Source: Phytophthora sp. 'mugwort' (Eukaryota > Oomycota > Peronosporomycetes > Peronosporales > Peronosporaceae). Taken from it: a stretch of 64,000 nt of DNA. The translations under genes were made by a program, and so were the position numbers. Below the pieces are notes generated by a model, which saw only the letters and a program-made list of their open reading frames with translations, did no database searches and had not been told where the DNA came from. Location: the NCBI GenBank assembly GCA_033558025.1, contig JAUCEF010000011.1, forward strand, positions 124,001 to 188,000, given 5' to 3'. The number at the start of each line of letters is the position of its first letter. Within the stretch, counting starts at the first letter, position 1. Positions 10,017-19,162 of this stretch are shown here, piece after piece.

Positions 10017-11093
10017 ATGACGCTCAGCGGCCCCGTAAAGCAGCAGCTTGAGGCCGCTCGCGGCTACGTATATCCGACGGACGGCGCTCTAGTACCCGTG
10101 AATGTTAAGAAGAGCGCGGCAGGCCACCACCTGTTGCACGGATACCGACATCGCAGCGCCAAGGTCTGGCACTTCCTCGGTCACAAGTTGGCAGCCATTA
10201 AGACGGTAAAGCAGCGCAAGCGCCTCCTGGAGGTTGTGGCCAAGGGCAACCTGGCCGAGGTAATGGATGCGCTCAACGCCGGGACCGACCTAACTGTCAA
10301 GAACTCGCTGGGCCAATCACCCGCATACGTCGCCGCTGCCAATGGCTTCCACCACGTGCTCACGCTGCTACTGGAGCGCGGCGCCAACGCCAACGACGTG
10401 GCGCTCGACGGCACCTCGCCACTGCATGCTGCCTGCGAGAACAACCACGACCGTTCGGCGAAGATCCTTATCAAGTATAACGCGCGTGTAGACGTCGCGG
10501 CGATCAACGGCTACACACCGCTGCACCTCGCGGCCAAACACGGCCATACGGAGATTGTGTCCATCCTGTTGTCGGCGCGGACCAAGTATGACTTTCCAAT
10601 CCGGGATACGACCACGACGGCACTTCTGCTTGCCAGTATGGCTGGCCACTCGAGCATCGTAGAGCAGCTGCTGGACGCCGGCGCTGACCCTCAGGTAGAG
10701 GACGCAGACGGCAACACACCGCTGCACTTCACGAGTCGCGACGGTAACTACCGCGCTACCTACCTCCTTCTCACAGCTGGAGCGGACCCAGACATGCCTA
10801 ACGAGCAGGACGAGACGGCCTTCGACATGGCCGAGAAGCATGGCCACTCGCACGTACAGTATCTACTGGAGACCAACGGCATGGGCGTGGACGGTCAGAC
10901 GGTGGACGAGATGGACATGGCCTGTGCTCATGATGCGCGTCTCAGCGAGGCATTGGCTCGCAACCGGCCTGAAATTGCCGAGGTGATTGTCAAACTCCAC
11001 ATGAAATACGCCGGCTATTTCGCGTTGGGCGCGCTACCTGAAGATGAGCGCGTCACGAAGTTCTCGCAGAACACCAACCAACTGCTGTTTTAA
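10017..11093 (+). CDS. ankyrin-repeat protein
   Basis: Single exon, 358 aa. A basic N-terminal region (about 1-70) is followed by about seven ankyrin repeats, roughly residues 72-290, with typical GxTPLHxAA-xGH signatures (INGYTPLHLAAKHGH; DADGNTPLHFTSRDGN; LDGTSPLHAACENNH). There is no transmembrane segment, kinase or other catalytic domain. Ankyrin solenoids bind proteins, so a scaffold or adaptor role is expected, but no partner can be named. The start ATG at 10017 is the first in frame and follows a pyrimidine-rich leader. Codon use matches its neighbours. Confidence 0.85.
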   Translation: MTLSGPVKQQLEAARGYVYPTDGALVPVNVKKSAAGHHLLHGYRHRSAKVWHFLGHKLAAIKTVKQRKRLLEVVAKGNLAEVMDALNAGTDLTVKNSLGQSPAYVAAANGFHHVLTLLLERGANANDVALDGTSPLHAACENNHDRSAKILIKYNARVDVAAINGYTPLHLAAKHGHTEIVSILLSARTKYDFPIRDTTTTALLLASMAGHSSIVEQLLDAGADPQVEDADGNTPLHFTSRDGNYRATYLLLTAGADPDMPNEQDETAFDMAEKHGHSHVQYLLETNGMGVDGQTVDEMDMACAHDARLSEALARNRPEIAEVIVKLHMKYAGYFALGALPEDERVTKFSQNTNQLLF

Positions 11094-11631
11094 GCGAGCT
11101 GTTAGCATTGAACGCCACTATATGTACAACAAGTCTTGCGCAAATCAAGAAAGAAGAGAGCGAAGCTCCATGCGAGAGAAGCGAGATCAATGCTTGTCTC
11201 CATATCAATAAATCTAGCCCACTATTCAACATGATTCCAGCGATAGAAGCAGGAGCAGGGCACACGTGTTCCCTTTGATGCGTGTGCTGGGGTATATAGA
11301 GTGCTGTGACGTTAAGCATGAACTGAAAAGTAGTCGAACAAATCATTCTCTCCGGAATCTTGTTGAACTTGTCTCGATTGTGCTAGCAATCTTGTGGATC
11401 AACGAGACTGCACGAGTTGAAAGGCTGCCTCACTATCCATAGTGTCCAACGCTACTTCAAAATACAACAGTAGTAATTGATGAGCTTTCACGACGTTCTT
11501 CCTGGCTTAAGACTAAGTCGACAGCGGCGCTGTGAGAGCAGATAAGGTTGCATTATTGTACCGATTGATGAAATTAAATTGCTTGGCATTTTTCCTTGTT
11601 GCAGGCAGCGTCTCCTAAATCTCTCGTTGAT
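11094..11631. other. convergent intergenic region
   Basis: Between the stops of the ankyrin gene (+) and the EF-hand gene (-). It is moderately AT-rich and should hold both 3' ends. I see no gene, repeat or RNA structure. Confidence 0.5.
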
Positions 11632-13506
11632 CTACAGGCAGCCGGAGGACAAGACCTTGCTGCGGTGAAGCACGCGGCCTTCCGGAGTATATGGCCGCGA
11701 GTTATTCTGCTTGGCGTGCACACGAACCACCCTCGGCATGTAGCGACCTTTGTCGTCTACCTCTTTGTTGGTACAGGAGCAATTGCAAACGTTATTGTCA
11801 CTAGAAATCGATGACGTCTCCGAGTACGAGTGTCGCCGTTCCGCATCTCGGGGAAGCACAGCATTGCCCCGCGGTTGATGCTGCCCTATATTGATTTGAG
11901 TAGCCCCAAGCGATGCCCGCTTCTTTCGGGCCTTGGCGTTGGCTTCCGCTGTTGTTGCTGCCGAAACCCCTCGTGACTCCAAGCACTTCTGTCGGAGCGT
12001 CTGCGGCGTAGGCGGTCGCTTCATGTACAATGCACCCTTGATGCTGCTGCAACTACTGCCGACAAAAGATGAAGCGTAGGAGCGCACACTCCCAGCACTG
12101 CGTGGACGAGGGGTGAAGGTTCCATCACTACGACCCGCAATACTAGCCGTATCCGCTTTGATGGAAACACTAACACTGCTACGCTGCCGAGTGATCTGCG
12201 TAGGCGTGAAACGAGGAAGCGGACGTGCACAGTTCCCTCCTTCATCACTTGCAAGTGATAGAGCCTCTAGATGCGGACTGTGGATATCGCCCATCGACAT
12301 CGAGCATGTCGGCTTGAGGCCTTGACGAGCCGACAACTTCTTTAGCCGCTGTTGCTCCATCATCTCTCGCCTTTGTTGCAGCATGTGCGTCTTGCGGGGA
12401 TTAGCTGTCCGAGGGCGTTCTTTCTTACCGCGCGTCGGTGTGGAAGTAGCAGGGCTTCCTTCTTCCGTGCTGATAGAAGACGACGACCCTCGTCGAGGTG
12501 TGCCCCGAGTAAAAGTAGAGCTAATTGGAAACTGTGAGCCCCGTCCGTTAGCCGTCGCCTCCGCAGCAGTAGCACCTAGATCGTTGTTTTCATTGATTTC
12601 GTCCTCGTCCTCGCTGTCGCTCTGGGTCCAAATCCCTCCAGGTACTCGACTGTTGGATGGATAAGCCGGCGGGTCGACAAACTGCAAGAACTCCTTCAGA
12701 TCGATCTCACCGTTGCTATCCTGGTCACACATTAAGAAAAGCTGCCGCATTTGCTCGTCACTCGCATAAATGCCAAACTTGGTCTTGAGGTTAAACTGCA
12801 GCCCATTCATTCGAATGCCTTGATCTCGTCCGGAACGAAGCATCTGGAACGCGCGACGATACTGATCCTCACCGCTGGGCGTCTTCTGCACGACCTTGGC
12901 CTGGATCCGCTTCATCAATTGCTCAATTGTCCAATTGGAGGCCGCTCCCATGTTGTCTATACCCTCTGTTGTCGCTAGACCTTGACAGGCCAGAAACTCT
13001 TGCCGTGCTTCATGCCGGAGACGCGTAGCCTTCTCTTCGCTTTCGACCTGGCTGACCTCAAACCACTGCCGACCGTAATTGTAGTCAGGCGGCAGAACGC
13101 GTCGGATAAATTCGTGCAGGTCAATTGTGCCATTACCGTCTTCATCGTACTTGTCAAACAGCAAGTGGAGTTCACTATCGTCTAGAATAATGCCAAACTT
13201 GACGCGTAGCTGCTCTCGGAAGCTCGGGAAATCGATCCCTTCGCCTCGCGTACCTTCCAGCAAGCGATAGGCCTGCTGGTATACGAAATTACCCGCGATC
13301 AGTGTCTTCTCTTGGATTTTTTCCTGTAACTTCCGCTCCACCTTGTCGACATTCCACCGGAAGTTCTGCAGCGACGGCGGTAGTTCGTGCCCGATCGGGT
13401 CTCGAAATAATACCTTAGGCGGCGAGCTGCACAGCTTATTGATATCCTTCTTCTTCTTGGCTTGTCTAGTACCGGACCCCGGCACCCGCTTTACTGCACC
13501 TTTCAT
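11632..13506 (-). CDS. EF-hand calcium-binding protein with long disordered C-terminus
   Basis: Intronless, 624 aa, start ATG at 13506. Two related segments each contain a helix-rich stretch and an EF-hand loop: loop 1 at about residues 118-129 (DKYDEDGNGTIDLHEF) and loop 2 at about 261-272 (DQDSNGEIDLKEF); both have acidic residues at positions 1, 3 and 12, so both should bind calcium. Each is preceded by a similar segment (KLQEKIQEKT and RIQAKVVQKT), indicating an internal duplication. Residues after about 300 are low-complexity, rich in Ser, Arg and Thr and probably disordered. The tandem layout resembles calcium sensors of flagellated protists, but the exact family is not recognised. No kinase or membrane segment is present. 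Confidence 0.8.
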   Translation of the reverse strand: MKGAVKRVPGSGTRQAKKKKDINKLCSSPPKVLFRDPIGHELPPSLQNFRWNVDKVERKLQEKIQEKTLIAGNFVYQQAYRLLEGTRGEGIDFPSFREQLRVKFGIILDDSELHLLFDKYDEDGNGTIDLHEFIRRVLPPDYNYGRQWFEVSQVESEEKATRLRHEARQEFLACQGLATTEGIDNMGAASNWTIEQLMKRIQAKVVQKTPSGEDQYRRAFQMLRSGRDQGIRMNGLQFNLKTKFGIYASDEQMRQLFLMCDQDSNGEIDLKEFLQFVDPPAYPSNSRVPGGIWTQSDSEDEDEINENNDLGATAAEATANGRGSQFPISSTFTRGTPRRGSSSSISTEEGSPATSTPTRGKKERPRTANPRKTHMLQQRREMMEQQRLKKLSARQGLKPTCSMSMGDIHSPHLEALSLASDEGGNCARPLPRFTPTQITRQRSSVSVSIKADTASIAGRSDGTFTPRPRSAGSVRSYASSFVGSSCSSIKGALYMKRPPTPQTLRQKCLESRGVSAATTAEANAKARKKRASLGATQINIGQHQPRGNAVLPRDAERRHSYSETSSISSDNNVCNCSCTNKEVDDKGRYMPRVVRVHAKQNNSRPYTPEGRVLHRSKVLSSGCL

Positions 13507-13867
13507 GGTAGAACACGCGTGACGACGCGGAGCCAGCGTCGAGACGAAAGGAGGCCTCGAGTTTCTTGCAGTGACAGAACGAGGATGGCCTCACACGGGG
13601 AGCGCACTGCCTATTAATACTCTCTCCATAGAGTCAAACCTATCACTTCATTCCAATGCTGGTAGGAAGTGCCTTCGTCCTCGGCCTCAAGTTCCTGTGT
13701 CTGTCTATACATAGGACCTCAAGTGGATGCAATGGTAACAAGTGACCATCACTCTGAACAGCTAGATGTTGAAGTGTTTTCTCGGCTCCGTAGGCTTCGA
13801 CCCACGCTATGTGCGTCGTTAGTGCACGAGCAGAAGTCCTTTCGTCGCAACCTCCATGTGCTAGCAC

Positions 13868-14141
13868 ATATTCATACCCTTTCCTGTATTAAAACCACCT
13901 CAGGTATAGTACTGTACTGTACAGATATTCACACCCTTCCTGGATTAAAAACACCTCAGGTATAATAATGTACTGTATAGATATTCATACCCTTCCTGGA
14001 TTAAAACCACCTCATGTATAGTACTGTACTCTACAGTACAGTACTATACATACTATACAGTGCTATACATACTATACCTGACTGTACAGTACAGTACTAT
14101 CTATACCTGAGGTGGTTTTAATCCAGGAAGGGTATGAATAT
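13868..14141. repeat. fold-back repeat: three direct copies and one inverted copy
   Basis: A unit of 56-57 bp starting ATATTCATACCCTTCCTG and continuing with ATTAAAACCACCTCAGGTATA begins at 13868, 13925 and 13981. The inverse of its first about 38 bp lies at 14104-14141 (TACCTGAGGTGGTTTTAATC onward). The core between the arms is built of TAGTACTGTAC-type steps that are themselves palindromic. One strand can fold into a long hairpin. This could be a MITE or other fold-back element. It lies in the intergenic region upstream of the PPIP5K gene. Confidence 0.8.
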
Positions 14142-14439
14142 CTGTACTTACATATCAGTCCTGTGAATCATATGACATGACCACTGAAAACAATTGGAAA
14201 CGGAACACCAATTTTCTGCTGCATTTCCTGCCCTGAGGCGCCCGTCTCACATGCAAAGGTCTGGGACCCACATCCTCGCCTCAACCGCATGACCGGGAGA
14301 GCGGCAGCCCGTGCCAACATTAGCAGAGGAAATATCTACATGTACACTGTGCACAGTACCTATACAGCTTTTCGCTGGTTGTACTGTACGTCTTCGGCAA
14401 AAAAAAAAAACACTGTAGCCATGTGCCTTTTTCCGCCAA

Positions 14440-14454
14440 TCATCCCGCATTCTC
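14440..14454 (+). promoter_or_regulatory. initiator-like motif of the PPIP5K gene
   Basis: TCATCCCGCATTCTC, close to the oomycete initiator plus flanking element, sits 36 nt upstream of the ATG at 14490. It lies inside the extended open frame that begins at 14289, which argues that the transcript, and therefore the protein, starts at 14490. Confidence 0.55.
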
Positions 14455-14489
14455 CTGCCAGGCACAGTGCAACCGCCCCGCACTCCGCA

Positions 14490-17400
14490 ATGACGTCGCT
14501 CAGCAGCGCGTCGCCGCCCGATGGGGCGCCCGCGCCCAACATGACGCCGTTCGACGCGCCTGACGCGACGTACACGCTGGGCATCTGCGTCATGGACCGC
14601 AAGGCACGCTCGTCCCCCATGCTGGAGATCCTGGGGCGCCTGCCGCCCGAGCTCTTCCGCGTCGAATTTTTCGGAGACGACACGATTCTGAACCGACCGG
14701 TGGACGCCTGGCCCCGTTGCGACGCGCTCGTCGCCTTCTTCTCCAAAGGTTTCCCACTACAGAAGGCACAGGACTACGTGGCACTGCGGCGGCCAGTGGT
14801 AGTCAACGACCTGGGCACGCAGTATCTGCTGCAGGACCGTCGAGAGGTCTACCGCATCCTGCAGGAGCACGACGTTCCCACACCACGCTACGTTTTTGTG
14901 AGTCGCGACGGCTATGGAAGTCAGACTGAGACCCCCGAGGTCATCGAAGGGGACGACTTCATCCAGGTGGACGGCGTCCGCATTAACAAGCCGTTCGTTG
15001 AGAAGCCCGTGGATGGAGAGGACCACAATATCCACATCTACTACCCCATGAGCGCCGGCGGAGGCTGCAAGCGCCTGTTCCGCAAGATCGGCAACAGGTC
15101 CAGCGAGTATGATCCACAGGTTAACACGGTGCGGGCAGGGGGAGGCTCGTACATCTACGAAGAGTTTCTGTCCACACAGGGAACCGACGTCAAGGTCTAC
15201 ACAGTGGGGCCGCACTACGCTCACGCCGAAGCTCGCAAGTCCCCCGTGCTGGACGGACGAGTGGTGAGAGATGCAGACGGCAAAGAAGTGAGGTATCCGG
15301 TCATGCTGTCGACCGAGGAGAAGCAGATCGCCTATCGAGTCTGCCGGGCTTTCAAACAGACCATCTGTGGCTTTGACATCTTGCGAGTACGGGACGCCTC
15401 GTACGTGTGCGATGTAAACGGCTGGAGTTTTGTCAAGAACTCTGAAAAATACTACGACGACTGTGGCATCTTGCTGACACAGTACTTGGAGCAGGCGCTA
15501 GCGAGTGGCGGAGCGATGGCAGGTGAGGACTTTGGTATAGACAGCTCTGCTTTCAGCTCAGTCACTTTCCGTTTTGCACCCGATGCCCCACCTCCGAGTG
15601 CAGAGCTGTCGGAGCCGCCAACGGCGCATAGGCATGCGATGCTTCGCGCTGTATCCACATCTATTGCTGAGTCTGACGTGTCTGAAGCTGACAGTATCAC
15701 AGACGGCAATGAAGATTCCCTGTACCAAGAAGAGGAGCTGCGTTGCGTTCTGGCTGTAATCCGACACGGCGACCGCACGCCTAAGCAGAAGATGAAGATG
15801 AATGTCTGCCATCCAGCCTTCCTACAGTTTTACGAGGATCGCCTCCATGAATCTCAGCAGGAAAATGGGGACGGGAATGACTCAAAGAAGAAAAAGAAGA
15901 TGGACCTTAAAATTAAGGCTGTTGTGAACTTGGAGCGTTTGCTTCAGGTGAGCAATGACCTGCTACACAAGTACGAGACCCGAGAGCCTGCTTTCATGGA
16001 TTTCTTGGAGCAACGTGAGGTTAAGTTTGGTGAAGATGCAACTGACCGCGTGAAAGGATACCGCACTCTTCGTGACGTCCTGCAGCGCTGGCAACTCGTA
16101 GGTATTAATCGTAAGGTGCAGTTGAAGCCTAAGGAATTTGCTACTGTGTCTGTTGAAGGCACTGACGAGAATGGAGAACCGCTAACGACACGCCACGTGA
16201 GCAAATTATTGCTGATCATCAAGTGGGGAGGAGACCTGACCCATACGGGCGAAGAGCAAGCCGAGCATCTTGGCCAAAAATTCCGTCGCATGATGTACCC
16301 AGGTGGTGCAGGTGGTTTGAATCGTCTTCACTCGACGTTCCGCCACGACTTAAAGATTTACACAAGTGATGAAGGTCGCGTACAAAAGACTGCAGCGTCG
16401 TTTGCGAAAGGTTTGCTGGAGCTTGAAGGTGACATTATCCCTATCCTTGTAGGACTCGTACTGAAGTCTAAGGACGCAGATTCGATGCTAGACCAATCGG
16501 GATCGTCTGCACAAGAGATCATTATGCGTGTGAAGCAGCGTCTGCACAAGATTATCCACCGCGAAGACCATTGCAGCCAACTCATAGACTCAAACTCGCG
16601 ACTCATTCGCTCCGTGGCGCTTGCACTCGCAAAGGTGGACCAACCTATCAAGAAGATGGGAATCATGCACAAATTGCTGCAGTCGCTCAAGGAGCAACTT
16701 ACTCGAATGATTCAGGAGAAAGCACAGTACAGGACCGAGATAGACCGGTGGCAGCAGAAGAAGGCAATTGCGGGCCGCTTGCTTGCACCCGCAATGGGTC
16801 GATCAGCAAGTGTCAATGAGCTGAGCCAACCCAGAAGCCGCCACGCACACTCATATGCCCCAAGGAAGAAGCATAGCGAAGGGAGTAACATCCCTAGCGA
16901 TGCCGCCAATAGCAGTGTGGGCCTGCGGAAGATGCGATCGCAGGAACCGTTGCCCCCAGAGGAAATTAAATACCCAGAGCCTTGTGGTCGTGAAACCCTC
17001 GAGGTGATGCGGGAACGGTGGGCAAAGCTGTATCGTGATTTCTACGTCAAGAAGCGTGACACGTACGATTTGTCCAAAATCCCGGACATTCACGATTGCA
17101 TTCGGTACGATGCCGTTCACAACGCGCACCTGAATTTGACCGATGTTCGTGAGCTTCTGGATATCTCGAGCGCTCTCTCTCACGCTCTTGTGCCACAAGA
17201 GTACGGAATTAATGTGGACGAGAAGATTTTCATCGGGTCAGCGATGTGCCGAACGTTGTTGTCAAAGATTAACACTGACTTGGATTTGGCGCGCGGTCTT
17301 AAACATGACGTACTGAAAGACCACAACACCCACCGTTTGAACCCGTCGTACGCCAAGAAAATCAAGTCGACTCACCGCTCTGTGCGCACACGTCTATACT

Positions 17401-17927
17401 TTACAAGCGAGTCGCACTTGCACTCTTTGCTGAACGTCCTGCGTTATGGGCGTGGGGAATGCGCGGTTAAGAGCCCCATTGGTGAAGAATCGCGGAAGTG
17501 GATCGAGGACATCCCTGAGCTCTGCTACATGACGCATTTTGTTGTACGCGTCTTCGAACGCATTCAGTTCTCGTTGACCGACCCTCAGCGATTCCGTGTC
17601 GAGATCTCTGTGTCTCCCGGAGCAGATCAAGACCCGCTAATATCTGATCCAGAGAAGCAGCTTCAGGTTGCGCCGCTAAGAATTATCTCACGTGAAGGCC
17701 TCACATGCCAGGAGCTTGTCGACTACGTTGCTGACTGCATTGACTACGCAGAGCAGAACGAGATCAAGGAGATGGTTAGCCGCACGGTGGCTGGGAAAAA
17801 CAACGGCAGTTCCGAGAACACAAATGAAAAGAGCAGCAGCAACAGTGGAGATGTTACACCAGTTAAGCGTTCGATTTACTCGCTGAGCAACAACAGCAGC
17901 GACAGCAACTTCAGCAGTGACAACTAA
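14490..17927 (+). CDS. VIP1: diphosphoinositol-pentakisphosphate kinase (PPIP5K/Vip1 family)
   Basis: Intronless, 1145 aa from the ATG at 14490. The family makes and turns over inositol pyrophosphates (1-InsP7/InsP8), signals of phosphate and energy status. The N-terminal half is the ATP-grasp kinase: TLGICVMDRKARSSPM, FPLQKAQDYVALRRP, KPFVEKPVDGEDHNI, YIYEEFLSTQGTDVKVYTVG and the metal-binding FDILR plus DVNGWSFVKNS. The C-terminal half is the histidine-acid-phosphatase-like domain with RHGDRTP at residues 425-431 and the late ISSALSHALVPQEYGI and YFTSESHLHS blocks. Residues after about 1100 are Ser/Asn-rich and probably disordered. The frame continues upstream to 14289, but an initiator at 14440 favours the shorter protein. 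Both active centres look intact by eye. Confidence 0.93.
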   Translation: MTSLSSASPPDGAPAPNMTPFDAPDATYTLGICVMDRKARSSPMLEILGRLPPELFRVEFFGDDTILNRPVDAWPRCDALVAFFSKGFPLQKAQDYVALRRPVVVNDLGTQYLLQDRREVYRILQEHDVPTPRYVFVSRDGYGSQTETPEVIEGDDFIQVDGVRINKPFVEKPVDGEDHNIHIYYPMSAGGGCKRLFRKIGNRSSEYDPQVNTVRAGGGSYIYEEFLSTQGTDVKVYTVGPHYAHAEARKSPVLDGRVVRDADGKEVRYPVMLSTEEKQIAYRVCRAFKQTICGFDILRVRDASYVCDVNGWSFVKNSEKYYDDCGILLTQYLEQALASGGAMAGEDFGIDSSAFSSVTFRFAPDAPPPSAELSEPPTAHRHAMLRAVSTSIAESDVSEADSITDGNEDSLYQEEELRCVLAVIRHGDRTPKQKMKMNVCHPAFLQFYEDRLHESQQENGDGNDSKKKKKMDLKIKAVVNLERLLQVSNDLLHKYETREPAFMDFLEQREVKFGEDATDRVKGYRTLRDVLQRWQLVGINRKVQLKPKEFATVSVEGTDENGEPLTTRHVSKLLLIIKWGGDLTHTGEEQAEHLGQKFRRMMYPGGAGGLNRLHSTFRHDLKIYTSDEGRVQKTAASFAKGLLELEGDIIPILVGLVLKSKDADSMLDQSGSSAQEIIMRVKQRLHKIIHREDHCSQLIDSNSRLIRSVALALAKVDQPIKKMGIMHKLLQSLKEQLTRMIQEKAQYRTEIDRWQQKKAIAGRLLAPAMGRSASVNELSQPRSRHAHSYAPRKKHSEGSNIPSDAANSSVGLRKMRSQEPLPPEEIKYPEPCGRETLEVMRERWAKLYRDFYVKKRDTYDLSKIPDIHDCIRYDAVHNAHLNLTDVRELLDISSALSHALVPQEYGINVDEKIFIGSAMCRTLLSKINTDLDLARGLKHDVLKDHNTHRLNPSYAKKIKSTHRSVRTRLYFTSESHLHSLLNVLRYGRGECAVKSPIGEESRKWIEDIPELCYMTHFVVRVFERIQFSLTDPQRFRVEISVSPGADQDPLISDPEKQLQVAPLRIISREGLTCQELVDYVADCIDYAEQNEIKEMVSRTVAGKNNGSSENTNEKSSSNSGDVTPVKRSIYSLSNNSSDSNFSSDN

Positions 17928-18081
17928 ATGAGATTACGTGCGCTGCCGTGAGCCAACAAGCGGCATCATCGTCAGAGTAAGTAACCTGAGGGTGCTGTTT
18001 ATTGGAACGTAACTCAGGGAATAATAGCTCTGCTCTACTGCTATTCGGCCACTTGTTGTTAGACTTTGTCATGTGCGCAGT

Positions 18082-19071
18082 TTAAGTCTGTTGTGCATCC
18101 TCTTCAGGAGTTTGCCGTCCCCAACGCTTTCGGTAAGCAGCTTCAGCATACGCTGCGGCATCTGCTTCAGCTTCAGCATTGGAACCCGAATCGAGACCAG
18201 TGTTTTCGCGTGCCGTCCCAGGTGCAAAAGGGTCTCGTTTAATGGAAGGAGATGGTGGTTGCTGCTCGCATTCCTCGGGGCGACTAGCTCCACCCGACGG
18301 CACAGAGGACTCGAATCGTGAGATCTCGTCGTGTCGAGACTTAAGGTGGAGAAATTCCTCGCGTCCGTGGTCCAAGTGAACCATCTCGTCGTTTAAATGC
18401 TCCGTTTGCTCAAACTGGGTGATCTCGCGGTGAGCAAACTCGCCGTCAAGTGACTCCATGTGCAGCACTTCTGTTTGGTGACGTTCCTTCTCCACGAGCC
18501 GCTGTGGTTGACCTTTTTCGTCGATCTTAGTGTACTCGGTGATTCGTTCCTGGATCGTGACTTCGCGCTTCTTCCAGAGACCAGGTGCCGGCGGAGCTCG
18601 AGCCATCGCATCATATACGCGTTTTGACAGGTCGAACGGTACAAGAGCTTCATTTATTTGTCGAGATCGAGGTGGTGGAGTAGGAAGACTTCCTTCGTGT
18701 TGCTGTCGTTCTTCCTGTGCTGCTCGCACTGCTGCTGACTGCAGAAACCGCACAAAGTCGTCGAAATTTAGCTGCGTCTGCTGCGAAGCCAACCCAAAAA
18801 CTTGCACGAGCAGTAGGCGTCGGTAAGGTGGAATGGACAAGTAGGCGCATATCTCGTCCAGCTCGAGGAAGTCACCACTCTTCCTTGGATTAATACTTTC
18901 GACATGTTTCTTGAGAAACTGGAACTGCTCATGCAGAGTCTCTTTAGGACGTCGCAGATTGAACGCGCGCAGCACCAAGAAGTGCTGCAACTTGACTCGT
19001 CGCTCAGCCTCGCGTGCTTCTCGTGCCGAATACTGAGTCCTTACCTGTTGGGTTTCACCCCCATTAGTCAT
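18082..19071 (-). CDS. conserved protein of unknown function, charged C-terminal half
   Basis: 329 aa from the first in-frame ATG at 19071; the frame extends further upstream but without an ATG. Residues about 20-125 are predicted helical, with repeated aromatic-Leu spacing, ending in FDDFVRFLQSA, which resembles a degenerate EF-hand-like or helical module. Residues about 175-265 hold a striking strand-rich block of alternating His/Glu (TEVLHMESLDGEFAHREIT, HLNDEMVHLDHGREEFLHL) that looks evolutionarily constrained. The tail is Ala/Glu-rich. I do not recognise the family. It follows the nucleotidyltransferase gene on the same strand, 91 bp from its stop. Confidence 0.7.
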   Translation of the reverse strand: MTNGGETQQVRTQYSAREAREAERRVKLQHFLVLRAFNLRRPKETLHEQFQFLKKHVESINPRKSGDFLELDEICAYLSIPPYRRLLLVQVFGLASQQTQLNFDDFVRFLQSAAVRAAQEERQQHEGSLPTPPPRSRQINEALVPFDLSKRVYDAMARAPPAPGLWKKREVTIQERITEYTKIDEKGQPQRLVEKERHQTEVLHMESLDGEFAHREITQFEQTEHLNDEMVHLDHGREEFLHLKSRHDEISRFESSVPSGGASRPEECEQQPPSPSIKRDPFAPGTARENTGLDSGSNAEAEADAAAYAEAAYRKRWGRQTPEEDAQQT

Positions 19072-19162
19072 GATCACCGTGCTCAAAGTTACTTCAGGAA
19101 TGTTCAGAAGTGTGCGTCTTGGTGTTGTTGATGCTGATAAGCTTCTATCATGTGAATTATAT

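Noticed and set aside
13868..14141. CRISPR-like array
   Set aside because: Units are contiguous without unique spacers, one is inverted, and the genome is eukaryotic.
14289..14489. N-terminal extension of the PPIP5K frame by 67 codons
   Set aside because: An initiator-like motif at 14,440 lies inside it, the extension is low-quality sequence with a poly-A run, and the conserved domain begins well after the ATG at 14,490.
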